NCBI RefSeq assembly: GCF_041296385.1
Contig: NW_027183949.1
Span: forward strand, 2,268,501-2,332,500
DNA from: Aphelocoma coerulescens
Taxonomy: Eukaryota; Chordata; Aves; Passeriformes; Corvidae
Length of the DNA stretch: 64,000 bases
Direction of reading: 5' to 3'
Under the pieces are notes generated by a model. It had not been told where the DNA came from. It did no database searches and saw only the letters and a program-made list of their open reading frames with translations. Of this stretch, positions 30,582 to 44,036 are shown one piece after another. The stretch's first letter is position 1. Every line of letters begins with the position of its first letter. Both the position numbers and the translations under genes were made by a program.

Positions 30582-32774
30582 TTTGGCAATGGCTCTGCTC
30601 CAGGATGGCATGCTGCAGAGAATGCAGGTAGATTTTGTGCTCACTCCTGGCATGCAGCTGGACAATAAAGCCTGATCCAGCCCCCCCTCAGCATATGTCC
30701 GGCTCTGGCATTGGGGCGGGGCAACTTTGGGAGCAGCCCCAGCCCTGCTCCTGCTCCCGGCTGGGCACCCAGCTGCTGGGACACAGGTGTGTCCTGATGC
30801 CACCGTCTACTCCTTTGAGAAGGGGAGGACAGAGTGCATCAGGGAGTTTGGTGTGGCTTACATGCGGCAAGGAGAAGGTGCAGCCCCAAACTGGCTTTCA
30901 CTTCTAGAACCTTTTGCTATTGCGGGAGCAGCTGCTGGAGCTTTTCAACCGAGCTGCAAGAGTGAAAAGTGTGATGGCATGTCTATCTGAGAAGGAAGGT
31001 TCGGTGCCGCAGCCTGTTGTGCACAATTTATATGCTGATAAGAGAAGGGGGTGCTTTTGCAACGTTTTCCTTCCTGACACTTCTGTCTCTGTGAGCTTTA
31101 GCTGCTTGGACTCAGGGGTACCGAAGGTGTGTGAAAGTGACTGGGATGCGAGAATCATGTTGCACAGGGAACAGGGAAGGTCAGCAAATGTTTCCTGTCC
31201 TGGCACATCTCTCAGTCTGAACTGCAGCTGCAGATGCTTCACTTCCGCCAAGGACTCTGCCACCTTGAGAGAAGGATGCGCTCTATGGAGTTGAGAAAGA
31301 AAGTGCGTCTCACTAGCTTCTTTCCTCTACTTCATAGACAGCAAAGGGGCTATGAAAGGCAGCACTGGCTTTTTGTTCTAGGACTTCTTCTTTACAAGCA
31401 GCTGCTGGATGTTTGGAAGGGGGTTTGGGATATGCAAAAATGAGAGGCTAAGATGGTAAGAGGGTAAGATGGAAGTCATCTGGCAAAAGCAGAGCTCACA
31501 AAAGGGCCAGCTGAGAAAGCTCTTGCTGCCTACAACTTCAACTGCACCCCTCAAAGCAGCAGCACACACGCTGCTCTCGGCACTTTCCTTCTCAGCTCTA
31601 CGCACCATCCTAAGCCTTGCCTCTCCCACACTCAGGATCCAAAGACAACGGCACCAGGGACTGCTCACACACTAAAGGCACCAGGAAAAAAGGCTCACCA
31701 GCTTGGCCTTTGCATTCCCGCTGACAGCTCCACAGCTCGAACCCAGAGAACTGCCTGCTGCCAACAGCCTTTCCAATCACTCTGAGCACCTCATGACAAG
31801 GAGTGTGGGGAATGAATCTCCAGCAGCCTCCTGCCCCAGGCTGTCCCCCGGGAGCAGCCCTGCTCCAGGCTGTGACTGCCACCTGCACAGCCAAAGGACC
31901 CGGAGCCGGTGTTACACACCACGGCTGTGCCTGGCACAGAGACACCAGTGGCCACACAAGTGGCCATGGCACTGTCCACACACAGTCCCTGCTGCTGCTC
32001 CCCCAGCCGCTGGCACCAACTCCCAGCCACCCACTCCTAAAGCCACGGGGCCCACTGGGACACTGCGGGGGCTCGTGGAAGCCAGCGGCCATTGTGACAC
32101 AGCGGGGCTGCACAGAGCCCACGGTGCTTTGTGACCCGTGGCTCCCAGGAGAGCCTTTGTGATGCTGGGGAACTACAAGGAAGCCTGGCTCCTCTGTGAC
32201 ACCACCACAGAAGCTCAGGGGAGCCCTGGAGACCGTGCTGATGCTATGGAACCTGATGCAACCCTGCCTCCTCTGTGACACCACAGAAGCTCTTGGAGCC
32301 CTGGAGACCGTGCTGATGCTATGGAACCTGATGCAACCCTGCCTCCACTGTGACACCACAGAAGCTCAGGGAGCCCTGGAGACTGTGGTGATGCTATGGA
32401 ACCTGATGCAACCCTGCCTCCACTGTGACACCACAGAACCTCTGGGAGCCCTGGAGACCGTGCTGATGCTATGGAACCTGATGCAACCCTGCCTCCACTG
32501 TGACACCACAGAAGCTCGGGGAGCTCTGCAGACCGTGGGGATGCTGGCGAAGCTGACGGAACCCTGGGCACCACAGTGACGCTATGGAACCTGGTGGAAC
32601 CGAGGGGCCACAGTGACACTGTGGGGCCTTTTGGAAGCAACAGGACCCTGGTGGGAAGCCACGGGATGATTAATCCTGCACGAACCTGCTCCAGGTGGGC
32701 TCCTCTCTCCCGGCTTCCACAGGTGCTGCTAGGATCCCATTCCGGCACTGGCTTGGCACGGGCTCACGGCTTCC
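30582..32774 (+). repeat. Macrosatellite unit 2 (2193 bp, short type)
   Basis: Markers TGCAACG, GGTACC, GGCTGTGAC, plus private CCGGAGCC and an A-run GGAAAAAAGG. Four 75-bp copies. Confidence 0.95.
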
Positions 32775-35042
32775 TTTGGCAATGGCTCTGCTCCAGGATG
32801 GCATGCTGCAGAGAATGCAGGTAGATTTTGTGCTCACTCCTGGCATGCAGCTGGACAATAAAGCCTGATCCAGCCCCCCCTCAGCATATGTCCGGCTCTG
32901 GCATTGGGGCGGGGCAACTTTGGGAGCAGCCCCAGCCCTGCTCCTGCTCCCGGCTGGGCACCCAGCTGCTGGGACACAGGTGTGTCCTGATGCCACCGTC
33001 TACTCCTTTGAGAAGGGGAGGACAGAGTGCATCAGGGAGTTTGGTGTGGCTTACATGCGGCAAGGAGAAGGTGCAGCCCCAAACTGGCTTTCACTTCTAG
33101 AACCTTTTGCTATTGCGGGAGCAGCTGCTGGAGCTTTTCAACCGAGCTGCAAGAGTGAAAAGTGTGATGGCATGTCTATCTGAGAAGGAAGGTTCGGTGC
33201 CGCAGCCTGTTGTGCACAATTTATATGCTGATAAGAGAAGGGGGTGCTTTTGCAACGTTTTCCTTCCTGACACTTCTGTCTCTGTGAGCTTTAGCTGCTT
33301 GGACTCAGGGGTACCGAAGGTGTGTGAAAGTGACTGGGATGCGAGAATCATGTTGCACAGGGAACAGGGAAGGTCAGCAAATGTTTCCTGTCCTGGCACA
33401 TCTCTCAGTCTGAACTGCAGCTGCAGATGCTTCACTTCCGCCAAGGACTCTGCCACCTTGAGAGAAGGATGCGCTCTATGGAGTTGAGAAAGAAAGTGCG
33501 TCTCACTAGCTTCTTTCCTCTACTTCATAGACAGCAAAGGGGCTATGAAAGGCAGCACTGGCTTTTTGTTCTAGGACTTCTTCTTTACAAGCAGCTGCTG
33601 GATGTTTGGAAGGGGGTTTGGGATATGCAAAAATGAGAGGCTAAGATGGTAAGAGGGTAAGATGGAAGTCATCTGGCAAAAGCAGAGCTCACAAAAGGGC
33701 CAGCTGAGAAAGCTCTTGCTGCCTACAACTTCAACTGCACCCCTCAAAGCAGCAGCACACACGCTGCTCTCGGCACTTTCCTTCTCAGCTCTACGCACCA
33801 TCCTAAGCCTTGCCTCTCCCACACTCAGGATCCAAAGACAACGGCACCAGGGACTGCTCACACACTAAAGGCACCAGGACAAAAGGCTCACCAGCTTGGC
33901 CTTTGCATTCCCGCTGACAGCTCCACAGCTTGAACCCAGAGAACTGCCTGCTGCCAACAGCCTTTCCAATCACTCTGAGCACCTCATGACAAGGAGTGTG
34001 GGGAATGAATCTCCAGCAGCCTCCTGCCCCAGGCTGTCCCCCGGGAGCAGCCCTGCTCCAGGCCGTGACTGCCACCTGCACAGCCAAAGGACCCAGAGCC
34101 GGTGTTACACACCACGGCTGTGCCTGGCACAGAGACACCAGTGGCCACACAAGTGGCCATGGCACTGTCCACACACAGTCCCTGCTGCTGCTCCCCCAGC
34201 CGCTGGCACCAACTCCCAGCCACCCACTCCTAAAGCCACGGGGCCCACTGGGACACTGCGGGGGCTCGTGGAAGCCAGCGGCCATTGTGACACAGCGGGG
34301 CTGCACAGAGCCCACGGTGCTTTGTGACCCGTGGCTCCCAGGAGAGCCTTTGTGATGCTGGGGAACTACAAGGAAGCCTGGCTCCTCTGTGACACCACCA
34401 CAGAAGCTCAGGGGAGCCCTGGAGACCGTGCTGATGCTATTGAACCTGATGCAACCCTGCCTCCTCTGTGACACCACAGAAGCTCTTGGAGCCCTGGAGA
34501 CCGTGGTGATGCTATGGAACCTGATGCAACCCTGCCTCCTCTGTGACACCACAGAACCTCTGGGAGCCCTGGAGACCGTGCTGATGCTATGGAACCTGAT
34601 GCAACCCTGCCTCCTCTGTGACACCACAGAAGCTCAGGGAGCCCTGGAGACTGTGGTGATGCTATGGAACCTGATGCAACCCTGCCTCCACTGTGACACC
34701 ACAGAACCTCTGGGAGCCATGGAGACCGTGCTGATGCTATGGAACCTGATGCAACCCTGCCTCCACTGCATCACCACAGAAGCTCGGGGAGCTCTGCAGA
34801 CCGTGGGGATGCTGGCGAAGCTGACGGAACCCTGGGCACCACAGTGACGCTATGGAACCTGGTGGAACCGAGGGGCCACAGTGACACTGTGGGGCCTTTT
34901 GGAAGCAACAGGACCCTGGTGGGAAGCCACGGGATGATTAATCCTGCACGAACCTGCTCCAGGTGGGCTCCTCTCTCCCGGCTTCCACAGGTGCTGCTAG
35001 GATCCCACTCCGGCACTGGCTTGGCACGGGCTCACGGCTTCC
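32775..35042 (+). repeat. Macrosatellite unit 3 (2268 bp, long type)
   Basis: Copy of unit 1 apart from a GAGCCATGG variant near 34716 and the first-base region. Five 75-bp copies. Confidence 0.95.
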
Positions 35043-37235
35043 TTTGGCAATGGCTCTGCTCCAGGATGGCATGCTGCAGAGAATGCAGGTAGATTTTGTG
35101 CTCACTCCTGGCATGCAGCTGGACAATAAAGCCTGATCCAGCCCCCCCTCAGCATATGTCCGGCTCTGGCATTGGGGCGGGGCAACTTTGGGAGCAGCCC
35201 CAGCCCTGCTCCTGCTCCCGGCTGGGCACCCAGCTGCTGGGACACAGGTGTGTCCTGATGCCACCGTCTACTCCTTTGAGAAGGGGAGGACAGAGTGCAT
35301 CAGGGAGTTTGGTGTGGCTTACATGCGGCAAGGAGAAGGTGCAGCCCCAAACTGGCTTTCACTTCTAGAACCTTTTGCTATTGCGGGAGCAGCTGCTGGA
35401 GCTTTTCAACCGAGCTGCAAGAGTGAAAAGTGTGATGGCATGTCTATCTGAGAAGGAAGGTTCGGTGCCGCAGCCTGTTGTGCACAATTTATATGCTGAT
35501 AAGAGAAGGGGGTGCTTTTGCAACGTTTTCCTTCCTGACACTTCTGTCTCTGTGAGCTTTAGCTGCTTGGACTCAGGGGTACCGAAGGTGTGTGAAAGTG
35601 ACTGGGATGCGAGAATCATGTTGCACAGGGAACAGGGAAGGTCAGCAAATGTTTCCTGTCCTGGCACATCTCTCAGTCTGAACTGCAGCTGCAGATGCTT
35701 CACTTCCGCCAAGGACTCTGCCACCTTGAGAGAAGGATGCGCTCTATGGAGTTGAGAAAGAAAGTGCGTCTCACTAGCTTCTTTCCTCTACTTCATAGAC
35801 AGCAAAGGGGCTATGAAAGGCAGCACTGGCTTTTTGTTCTAGGACTTCTTCTTTACAAGCAGCTGCTGGATGTTTGGAAGGGGGTTTGGGATATGCAAAA
35901 ATGAGAGGCTAAGATGGTAAGAGGGTAAGATGGAAGTCATCTGGCAAAAGCAGAGCTCACAAAAGGGCCAGCTGAGAAAGCTCTTGCTGCCTACAACTTC
36001 AACTGCACCCCTCAAAGCAGCAGCACACACGCTGCTCTCGGCACTTTCCTTCTCAGCTCTACGCACCATCCTAAGCCTTGCCTCTCCCACACTCAGGATC
36101 CAAAGACAACGGCACCAGGGACTGCTCACACACTAAAGGCACCAGGAAAAAAGGCTCACCAGCTTGGCCTTTGCATTCCCGCTGACAGCTCCACAGCTCG
36201 AACCCAGAGAACTGCCTGCTGCCAACAGCCTTTCCAATCACTCTGAGCACCTCATGACAAGGAGTGTGGGGAATGAATCTCCAGCAGCCTCCTGCCCCAG
36301 GCTGTCCCCCGGGAGCAGCCCTGCTCCAGGCTGTGACTGCCACCTGCACAGCCAAAGGACCCGGAGCCGGTGTTACACACCACGGCTGTGCCTGGCACAG
36401 AGACACCAGTGGCCACACAAGTGGCCATGGCACTGTCCACACACAGTCCCTGCTGCTGCTCCCCCAGCCGCTGGCACCAACTCCCAGCCACCCACTCCTA
36501 AAGCCACGGGGCCCACTGGGACACTGCGGGGGCTCGTGGAAGCCAGCGGCCATTGTGACACAGCGGGGCTGCACAGAGCCCACGGTGCTTTGTGACCCGT
36601 GGCTCCCAGGAGAGCCTTTGTGATGCTGGGGAACTACAAGGAAGCCTGGCTCCTCTGTGACACCACCACAGAAGCTCAGGGGAGCCCTGGAGACCGTGCT
36701 GATGCTATGGAACCTGATGCAACCCTGCCTCCTCTGTGACACCACAGAAGCTCTTGGAGCCCTGGAGACCGTGCTGATGCTATGGAACCTGATGCAACCC
36801 TGCCTCCACTGTGACACCACAGAAGCTCAGGGAGCCCTGGAGACTGTGGTGATGCTATGGAACCTGATGCAACCCTGCCTCCACTGTGACACCACAGAAC
36901 CTCTGGGAGCCCTGGAGACCGTGCTGATGCTATGGAACCTGATGCAACCCTGCCTCCACTGTGACACCACAGAAGCTCGGGGAGCTCTGCAGACCGTGGG
37001 GATGCTGGCGAAGCTGACGGAACCCTGGGCACCACAGTGACGCTATGGAACCTGGTGGAACCGAGGGGCCACAGTGACACTGTGGGGCCTTTTGGAAGCA
37101 ACAGGACCCTGGTGGGAAGCCACGGGATGATTAATCCTGCACGAACCTGCTCCAGGTGGGCTCCTCTCTCCCGGCTTCCACAGGTGCTGCTAGGATCCCA
37201 TTCCGGCACTGGCTTGGCACGGGCTCACGGCTTCC
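35043..37235 (+). repeat. Macrosatellite unit 4 (2193 bp, short type)
   Basis: Shares all markers of unit 2, including CCGGAGCC and the longer A-run. Four 75-bp copies. Confidence 0.95.
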
Positions 37236-39503
37236 TTTGGCAATGGCTCTGCTCCAGGATGGCATGCTGCAGAGAATGCAGGTAGATTTTGTGCTCACTC
37301 CTGGCATGCAGCTGGACAATAAAGCCTGATCCAGCCCCCCCTCAGCATATGTCCGGCTCTGGCATTGGGGCGGGGCAACTTTGGGAGCAGCCCCAGCCCT
37401 GCTCCTGCTCCCGGCTGGGCACCCAGCTGCTGGGACACAGGTGTGTCCTGATGCCACCGTCTACTCCTTTGAGAAGGGGAGGACAGAGTGCATCAGGGAG
37501 TTTGGTGTGGCTTACATGCGGCAAGGAGAAGGTGCAGCCCCAAACTGGCTTTCACTTCTAGAACCTTTTGCTATTGCGGGAGCAGCTGCTGGAGCTTTTC
37601 AACCGAGCTGCAAGAGTGAAAAGTGTGATGGCATGTCTATCTGAGAAGGAAGGTTCGGTGCCGCAGCCTGTTGTGCACAATTTATATGCTGATAAGAGAA
37701 GGGGGTGCTTTTGGAACATTTTCCTTCCTGACACTTCTGTCTCTGTGAGCTTTAGCTGCTTGGACTCAGGGATACCGAAGGTGTGTGAAAGTGACTGGGA
37801 TGCGAGAATCATGTTGCACAGGGAACAGGGAAGGTCAGCAAATGTTTCCTGTCCTGGCACATCTCTCAGTCTGAACTGCAGCTGCAGATGCTTCACTTCC
37901 GCCAAGGACTCTGCCACCTTGAGAGAAGGATGCGCTCTATGGAGTTGAGAAAGAAAGTGCGTCTCACTAGCTTCTTTCCTCTACTTCATAGACAGCAAAG
38001 GGGCTATGAAAGGCAGCACTGGCTTTTTGTTCTAGGACTTCTTCTTTACAAGCAGCTGCTGGATGTTTGGAAGGGGGTTTGGGATATGCAAAAATGAGAG
38101 GCTAAGATGGTAAGAGGGTAAGATGGAAGTCATCTGGCAAAAGCAGAGCTCACAAAAGGGCCAGCTGAGAAAGCTCTTGCTGCCTACAACTTCAACTGCA
38201 CCCCTCAAAGCAGCAGCACACACGCTGCTCTCGGCACTTTCCTTCTCAGCTCTACGCACCATCCTAAGCCTTGCCTCTCCCACACTCAGGATCCAAAGAA
38301 AACGGCACCAGGGACTGCTCACACACTAAAGGCACCAGGACAAAAGGCTCACCAGCTTGGCCTTTGCATTCCCGCTGACAGCTCCACAGCTTGAACCCAG
38401 AGAACTGCCTGCTGCCAACAGCCTTTCCAATCACTCTGAGCACCTCATGACAAGGAGTGTGGGGAATGAATCTCCAGCAGCCTCCTGCCCCAGGCTGTCC
38501 CCCGGGAGCAGCCCTGCTCCAGGCCGTGACTGCCACCTGCACAGCCAAAGGACCCAGAGCCGGTGTTACACACCACGGCTGTGCCTGGCACAGAGACACC
38601 AGTGGCCACACAAGTGGCCATGGCACTGTCCACACACAGTCCCTGCTGCTGCTCCCCCAGCCGCTGGCACCAACTCCCAGCCACCCACTCCTAAAGCCAC
38701 GGGGCCCACTGGGACACTGCGGGGGCTCGTGGAAGCCAGCGGCCATTGTGACACAGCGGGGCTGCACAGAGCCCACGGTGCTTTGTGACCCGTGGCTCCC
38801 AGGAGAGCCTTTGTGATGCTGGGGAACTACAAGGAAGCCTGGCTCCTCTGTGACACCACCACAGAAGCTCAGGGGAGCCCTGGAGACCGTGCTGATGCTA
38901 TTGAACCTGATGCAACCCTGCCTCCTCTGTGACACCACAGAAGCTCTTGGAGCCCTGGAGACCGTGGTGATGCTATGGAACCTGATGCAACCCTGCCTCC
39001 TCTGTGACACCACAGAACCTCTGGGAGCCCTGGAGACCGTGCTGATGCTATGGAACCTGATGCAACCCTGCCTCCACTGTGACACCACAGAAGCTCAGGG
39101 AGCCCTGGAGACTGTGGTGATGCTATGGAACCTGATGCAACCCTGCCTCCACTGTGACACCACAGAACCTCTGGGAGCCCTGGAGACCGTGCTGATGCTA
39201 TGGAACCTGATGCAACCCTGCCTCCACTGTGACACCACAGAAGCTCGGGGAGCTCTGCAGACCGTGGGGATGCTGGCGAAGCTGACGGAACCCTGGGCAC
39301 CACAGTGACGCTATGGAACCTGGTGGAACCGAGGGGCCACAGTGACACTGTGGGGCCTTTTGGAAGCAACAGGACCCTGGTGGGAAGCCACGGGATGATT
39401 AATCCTGCACGAACCTGCTCCAGGTGGGCTCCTCTCTCCCGGCTTCCACAGGTGCTGCTAGGATCCCACTCCGGCACTGGCTTGGCACGGGCTCACGGCT
39501 TCC
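37236..39503 (+). repeat. Macrosatellite unit 5 (2268 bp, long type)
   Basis: Markers TGGAACATT, GATACC, GAAAACGG, GGCCGTGAC. Five 75-bp copies. Confidence 0.95.
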
Positions 39504-41771
39504 TTTGGCAATGGCTCTGCTCCAGGATGGCATGCTGCAGAGAATGCAGGTAGATTTTGTGCTCACTCCTGGCATGCAGCTGGACAATAAAGCCTGATCC
39601 AGCCCCCCCTCAGCATATGTCCGGCTCTGGCATTGGGGCGGGGCAACTTTGGGAGCAGCCCCAGCCCTGCTCCTGCTCCCGGCTGGGCACCCAGCTGCTG
39701 GGACACAGGTGTGTCCTGATGCCACCGTCTACTCCTTTGAGAAGGGGAGGACAGAGTGCATCAGGGAGTTTGGTGTGGCTTACATGCGGCAAGGAGAAGG
39801 TGCAGCCCCAAACTGGCTTTCACTTCTAGAACCTTTTGCTATTGCGGGAGCAGCTGCTGGAGCTTTTCAACCGAGCTGCAAGAGTGAAAAGTGTGATGGC
39901 ATGTCTATCTGAGAAGGAAGGTTCGGTGCCGCAGCCTGTTGTGCACAATTTATATGCTGATAAGAGAAGGGGGTGCTTTTGGAACATTTTCCTTCCTGAC
40001 ACTTCTGTCTCTGTGAGCTTTAGCTGCTTGGACTCAGGGATACCGAAGGTGTGTGAAAGTGACTGGGATGCGAGAATCATGTTGCACAGGGAACAGGGAA
40101 GGTCAGCAAATGTTTCCTGTCCTGGCACATCTCTCAGTCTGAACTGCAGCTGCAGATGCTTCACTTCCGCCAAGGACTCTGCCACCTTGAGAGAAGGATG
40201 CGCTCTATGGAGTTGAGAAAGAAAGTGCGTCTCACTAGCTTCTTTCCTCTACTTCATAGACAGCAAAGGGGCTATGAAAGGCAGCACTGGCTTTTTGTTC
40301 TAGGACTTCTTCTTTACAAGCAGCTGCTGGATGTTTGGAAGGGGGTTTGGGATATGCAAAAATGAGAGGCTAAGATGGTAAGAGGGTAAGATGGAAGTCA
40401 TCTGGCAAAAGCAGAGCTCACAAAAGGGCCAGCTGAGAAAGCTCTTGCTGCCTACAACTTCAACTGCACCCCTCAAAGCAGCAGCACACACGCTGCTCTC
40501 GGCACTTTCCTTCTCAGCTCTACGCACCATCCTAAGCCTTGCCTCTCCCACACTCAGGATCCAAAGAAAACGGCACCAGGGACTGCTCACACACTAAAGG
40601 CACCAGGACAAAAGGCTCACCAGCTTGGCCTTTGCATTCCCGCTGACAGCTCCACAGCTTGAACCCAGAGAACTGCCTGCTGCCAACAGCCTTTCCAATC
40701 ACTCTGAGCACCTCATGACAAGGAGTGTGGGGAATGAATCTCCAGCAGCCTCCTGCCCCAGGCTGTCCCCCGGGAGCAGCCCTGCTCCAGGCCGTGACTG
40801 CCACCTGCACAGCCAAAGGACCCAGAGCCGGTGTTACACACCACGGCTGTGCCTGGCACAGAGACACCAGTGGCCACACAAGTGGCCATGGCACTGTCCA
40901 CACACAGTCCCTGCTGCTGCTCCCCCAGCCGCTGGCACCAACTCCCAGCCACCCACTCCTAAAGCCACGGGGCCCACTGGGACACTGCGGGGGCTCGTGG
41001 AAGCCAGCGGCCATTGTGACACAGCGGGGCTGCACAGAGCCCACGGTGCTTTGTGACCCGTGGCTCCCAGGAGAGCCTTTGTGATGCTGGGGAACTACAA
41101 GGAAGCCTGGCTCCTCTGTGACACCACCACAGAAGCTCAGGGGAGCCCTGGAGACCGTGCTGATGCTATTGAACCTGATGCAACCCTGCCTCCTCTGTGA
41201 CACCACAGAAGCTCTTGGAGCCCTGGAGACCGTGGTGATGCTATGGAACCTGATGCAACCCTGCCTCCTCTGTGACACCACAGAACCTCTGGGAGCCCTG
41301 GAGACCGTGCTGATGCTATGGAACCTGATGCAACCCTGCCTCCACTGTGACACCACAGAAGCTCAGGGAGCCCTGGAGACTGTGGTGATGCTATGGAACC
41401 TGATGCAACCCTGCCTCCACTGTGACACCACAGAACCTCTGGGAGCCCTGGAGACCGTGCTGATGCTATGGAACCTGATGCAACCCTGCCTCCACTGTGA
41501 CACCACAGAAGCTCGGGGAGCTCTGCAGACCGTGGGGATGCTGGCGAAGCTGACGGAACCCTGGGCACCACAGTGACGCTATGGAACCTGGTGGAACCGA
41601 GGGGCCACAGTGACACTGTGGGGCCTTTTGGAAGCAACAGGACCCTGGTGGGAAGCCACGGGATGATTAATCCTGCACGAACCTGCTCCAGGTGGGCTCC
41701 TCTCTCCCGGCTTCCACAGGTGCTGCTAGGATCCCACTCCGGCACTGGCTTGGCACGGGCTCACGGCTTCC
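39504..41771 (+). repeat. Macrosatellite unit 6 (2268 bp, long type)
   Basis: Same markers as unit 5; the two appear to be a recent monomer duplication. Five 75-bp copies. Confidence 0.95.
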
Positions 41772-44036
41772 TTTGGCAATGGCTCTGCTCCAGGATGGCA
41801 TGCTGCAGAGAATGCAGGTAGATTTTGTGCTCACTCCTGGCATGCAGCTGGACAATAAAGCCTGATCCAGCCCCCCCTCAGCATATGTCCGGCTCTGGCA
41901 TTGGGGCGGGGCAACTTTGGGAGCAGCCCCAGCCCTGCTCCTGCTCCCGGCTGGGCACCCAGCTGCTGGGACACAGGTGTGTCCTGATGCCACCGTCTAC
42001 TCCTTTGAGAAGGGGAGGACAGAGTGCATCAGGGAGTTTGGTGTGGCTTACATGCGGCAAGGAGAAGGTGCAGCCCCAAACTGGCTTTCACTTCTAGAAC
42101 CTTTTGCTATTGCGGGAGCAGCTGCTGGAGCTTTTCAACCGAGCTGCAAGAGTGAAAAGTGTGATGGCATGTCTATCTGAGAAGGAAGGTTCGGTGCCGC
42201 AGCCTGTTGTGCACAATTTATATGCTGATAAGAGAAGGGGGTGCTTTTGGAACGTTTTCCTTCCTGACACTTCTGTCTCTGTGAGCTTTAGCTGCTTGGA
42301 CTCAGGGATACCGAAGGTATGTGAAAGTGACTGGGATGCGAGAATCATGTTGCACAGGGAACAGGGAAGGTCAGCAAATGTTTCCTGTCCTGGCACATCT
42401 CTCAGTCTGAACTGCAGCTGCAGATGCTTCACTTCCGCCAAGGACTCTGCCACCTTGAGAGAAGGATGCGCTCTATGGAGTTGAGAAAGAAAGTGCGTCT
42501 CACTAGCTTCTTTCCTCTACTTCATAGACAGCAAAGGGGCTATGAAAGGCAGCACTGGCTTTTTGTTCTAGGACTTCTTTACAAGCAGCTGCTGGATGTT
42601 TGGAAGGGGGTTTGGGATATGCAAAAATGAGAGGCTAAGATGGTAAGAGGGTAAGATGGAAGTCATCTGGCAAAAGCAGAGCTCACAAAAGGGCCAGCTG
42701 AGAAAGCTCTTGCTGCCTACAACTTCAACTGCACCCCTCAAAGCAGCAGCACACACGCTGCTCTCGGCACTTTCCTTCTCAGCTCTACGCACCATCCTAA
42801 GCCTTGCCTCTCCCACACTCAGGATCCAAAGACAACGGCACCAGGGACTGCTCACACACTAAAGGCACCAGGACAAAAGGCTCACCAGCTTGGCCTTTGC
42901 ATTCCCGCTGACAGCTCCACAGCTTGAACCCAGAGAACTGCCTGCTGCCAACAGCCTTTCCAATCACTCTGAGCACCTCATGACAAGGAGTGTGGGGAAT
43001 GAATCTCCAGCAGCCTCCTGCCCCAGGCTGTCCCCCGGGAGCAGCCCTGCTCCAGGCCGTGACTGCCACCTGCACAGCCAAAGGACCCAGAGCCGGTGTT
43101 ACACACCACGGCTGTGCCTGACACAGAGACACCAGTGGCCACACAAGTGGCCATGGCACTGTCCACACACAGTCCCTGCTGCTGCTCCCCCAGCCGCTGG
43201 CACCAACTCCCAGCCACCCACTCCTAAAGCCACGGGGCCCACTGGGACACTGCGGGGGCTCGTGGAAGCCAGCGGCCATTGTGACACAGCGGGGCTGCAC
43301 AGAGCCCACGGTGCTTTGTGACCCGTGGCTCCCAGGAGAGCCTTTGTGATGCTGGGGAACTACAAGGAAGCCTGGCTCCTCTGTGACACCACCACAGAAG
43401 CTCAGGGGAGCCCTGGAGACCGTGCTGATGCTATTGAACCTGATGCAACCCTGCCTCCTCTGTGACACCACAGAAGCTCTTGGAGCCCTGGAGACCGTGG
43501 TGATGCTATGGAACCTGATGCAACCCTGCCTCCTCTGTGACACCACAGAACCTCTGGGAGCCCTGGAGACCGTGCTGATGCTATGGAACCTGATGCAACC
43601 CTGCCTCCACTGTGACACCACAGAAGCTCAGGGAGCCCTGGAGACTGTGGTGATGCTATGGAACCTGATGCAACCCTGCCTCCACTGTGACACCACAGAA
43701 CCTCTGGGAGCCCTGGAGACCGTGCTGATGCTATGGAACCTGATGCAACCCTGCCTCCACTGTGACACCACAGAAGCTCGGGGAGCTCTGCAGACTGTGG
43801 GGATGCTGGCGAAGCTGACGGAACCCTGGGCACCACAGTGACGCTATGGAACCTGGTGGAACCGAGGGGCCACAGTGACACTGTGGGGCCTTTTGGAAGC
43901 AACAGGACCCTGGTGGGAAGCCACGGGATGATTAATCCTGCACGAACCTGCTCCAGGTGGGCTCCTCTCTCCCGGCTTCCACAGGTGCTGCTAGGATCCC
44001 ACTCCGGCACTGGCTTGGCACGGGCTCACGGCTTCC
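41772..44036 (+). repeat. Macrosatellite unit 7 (2265 bp, long type)
   Basis: Markers TGGAACG, GATACC, GACAACGG, GGCCGTGAC. Private 3-bp deletion in GACTTCTTTACAAG near 42575 and a private CCTGACACAG. Five 75-bp copies. Confidence 0.95.
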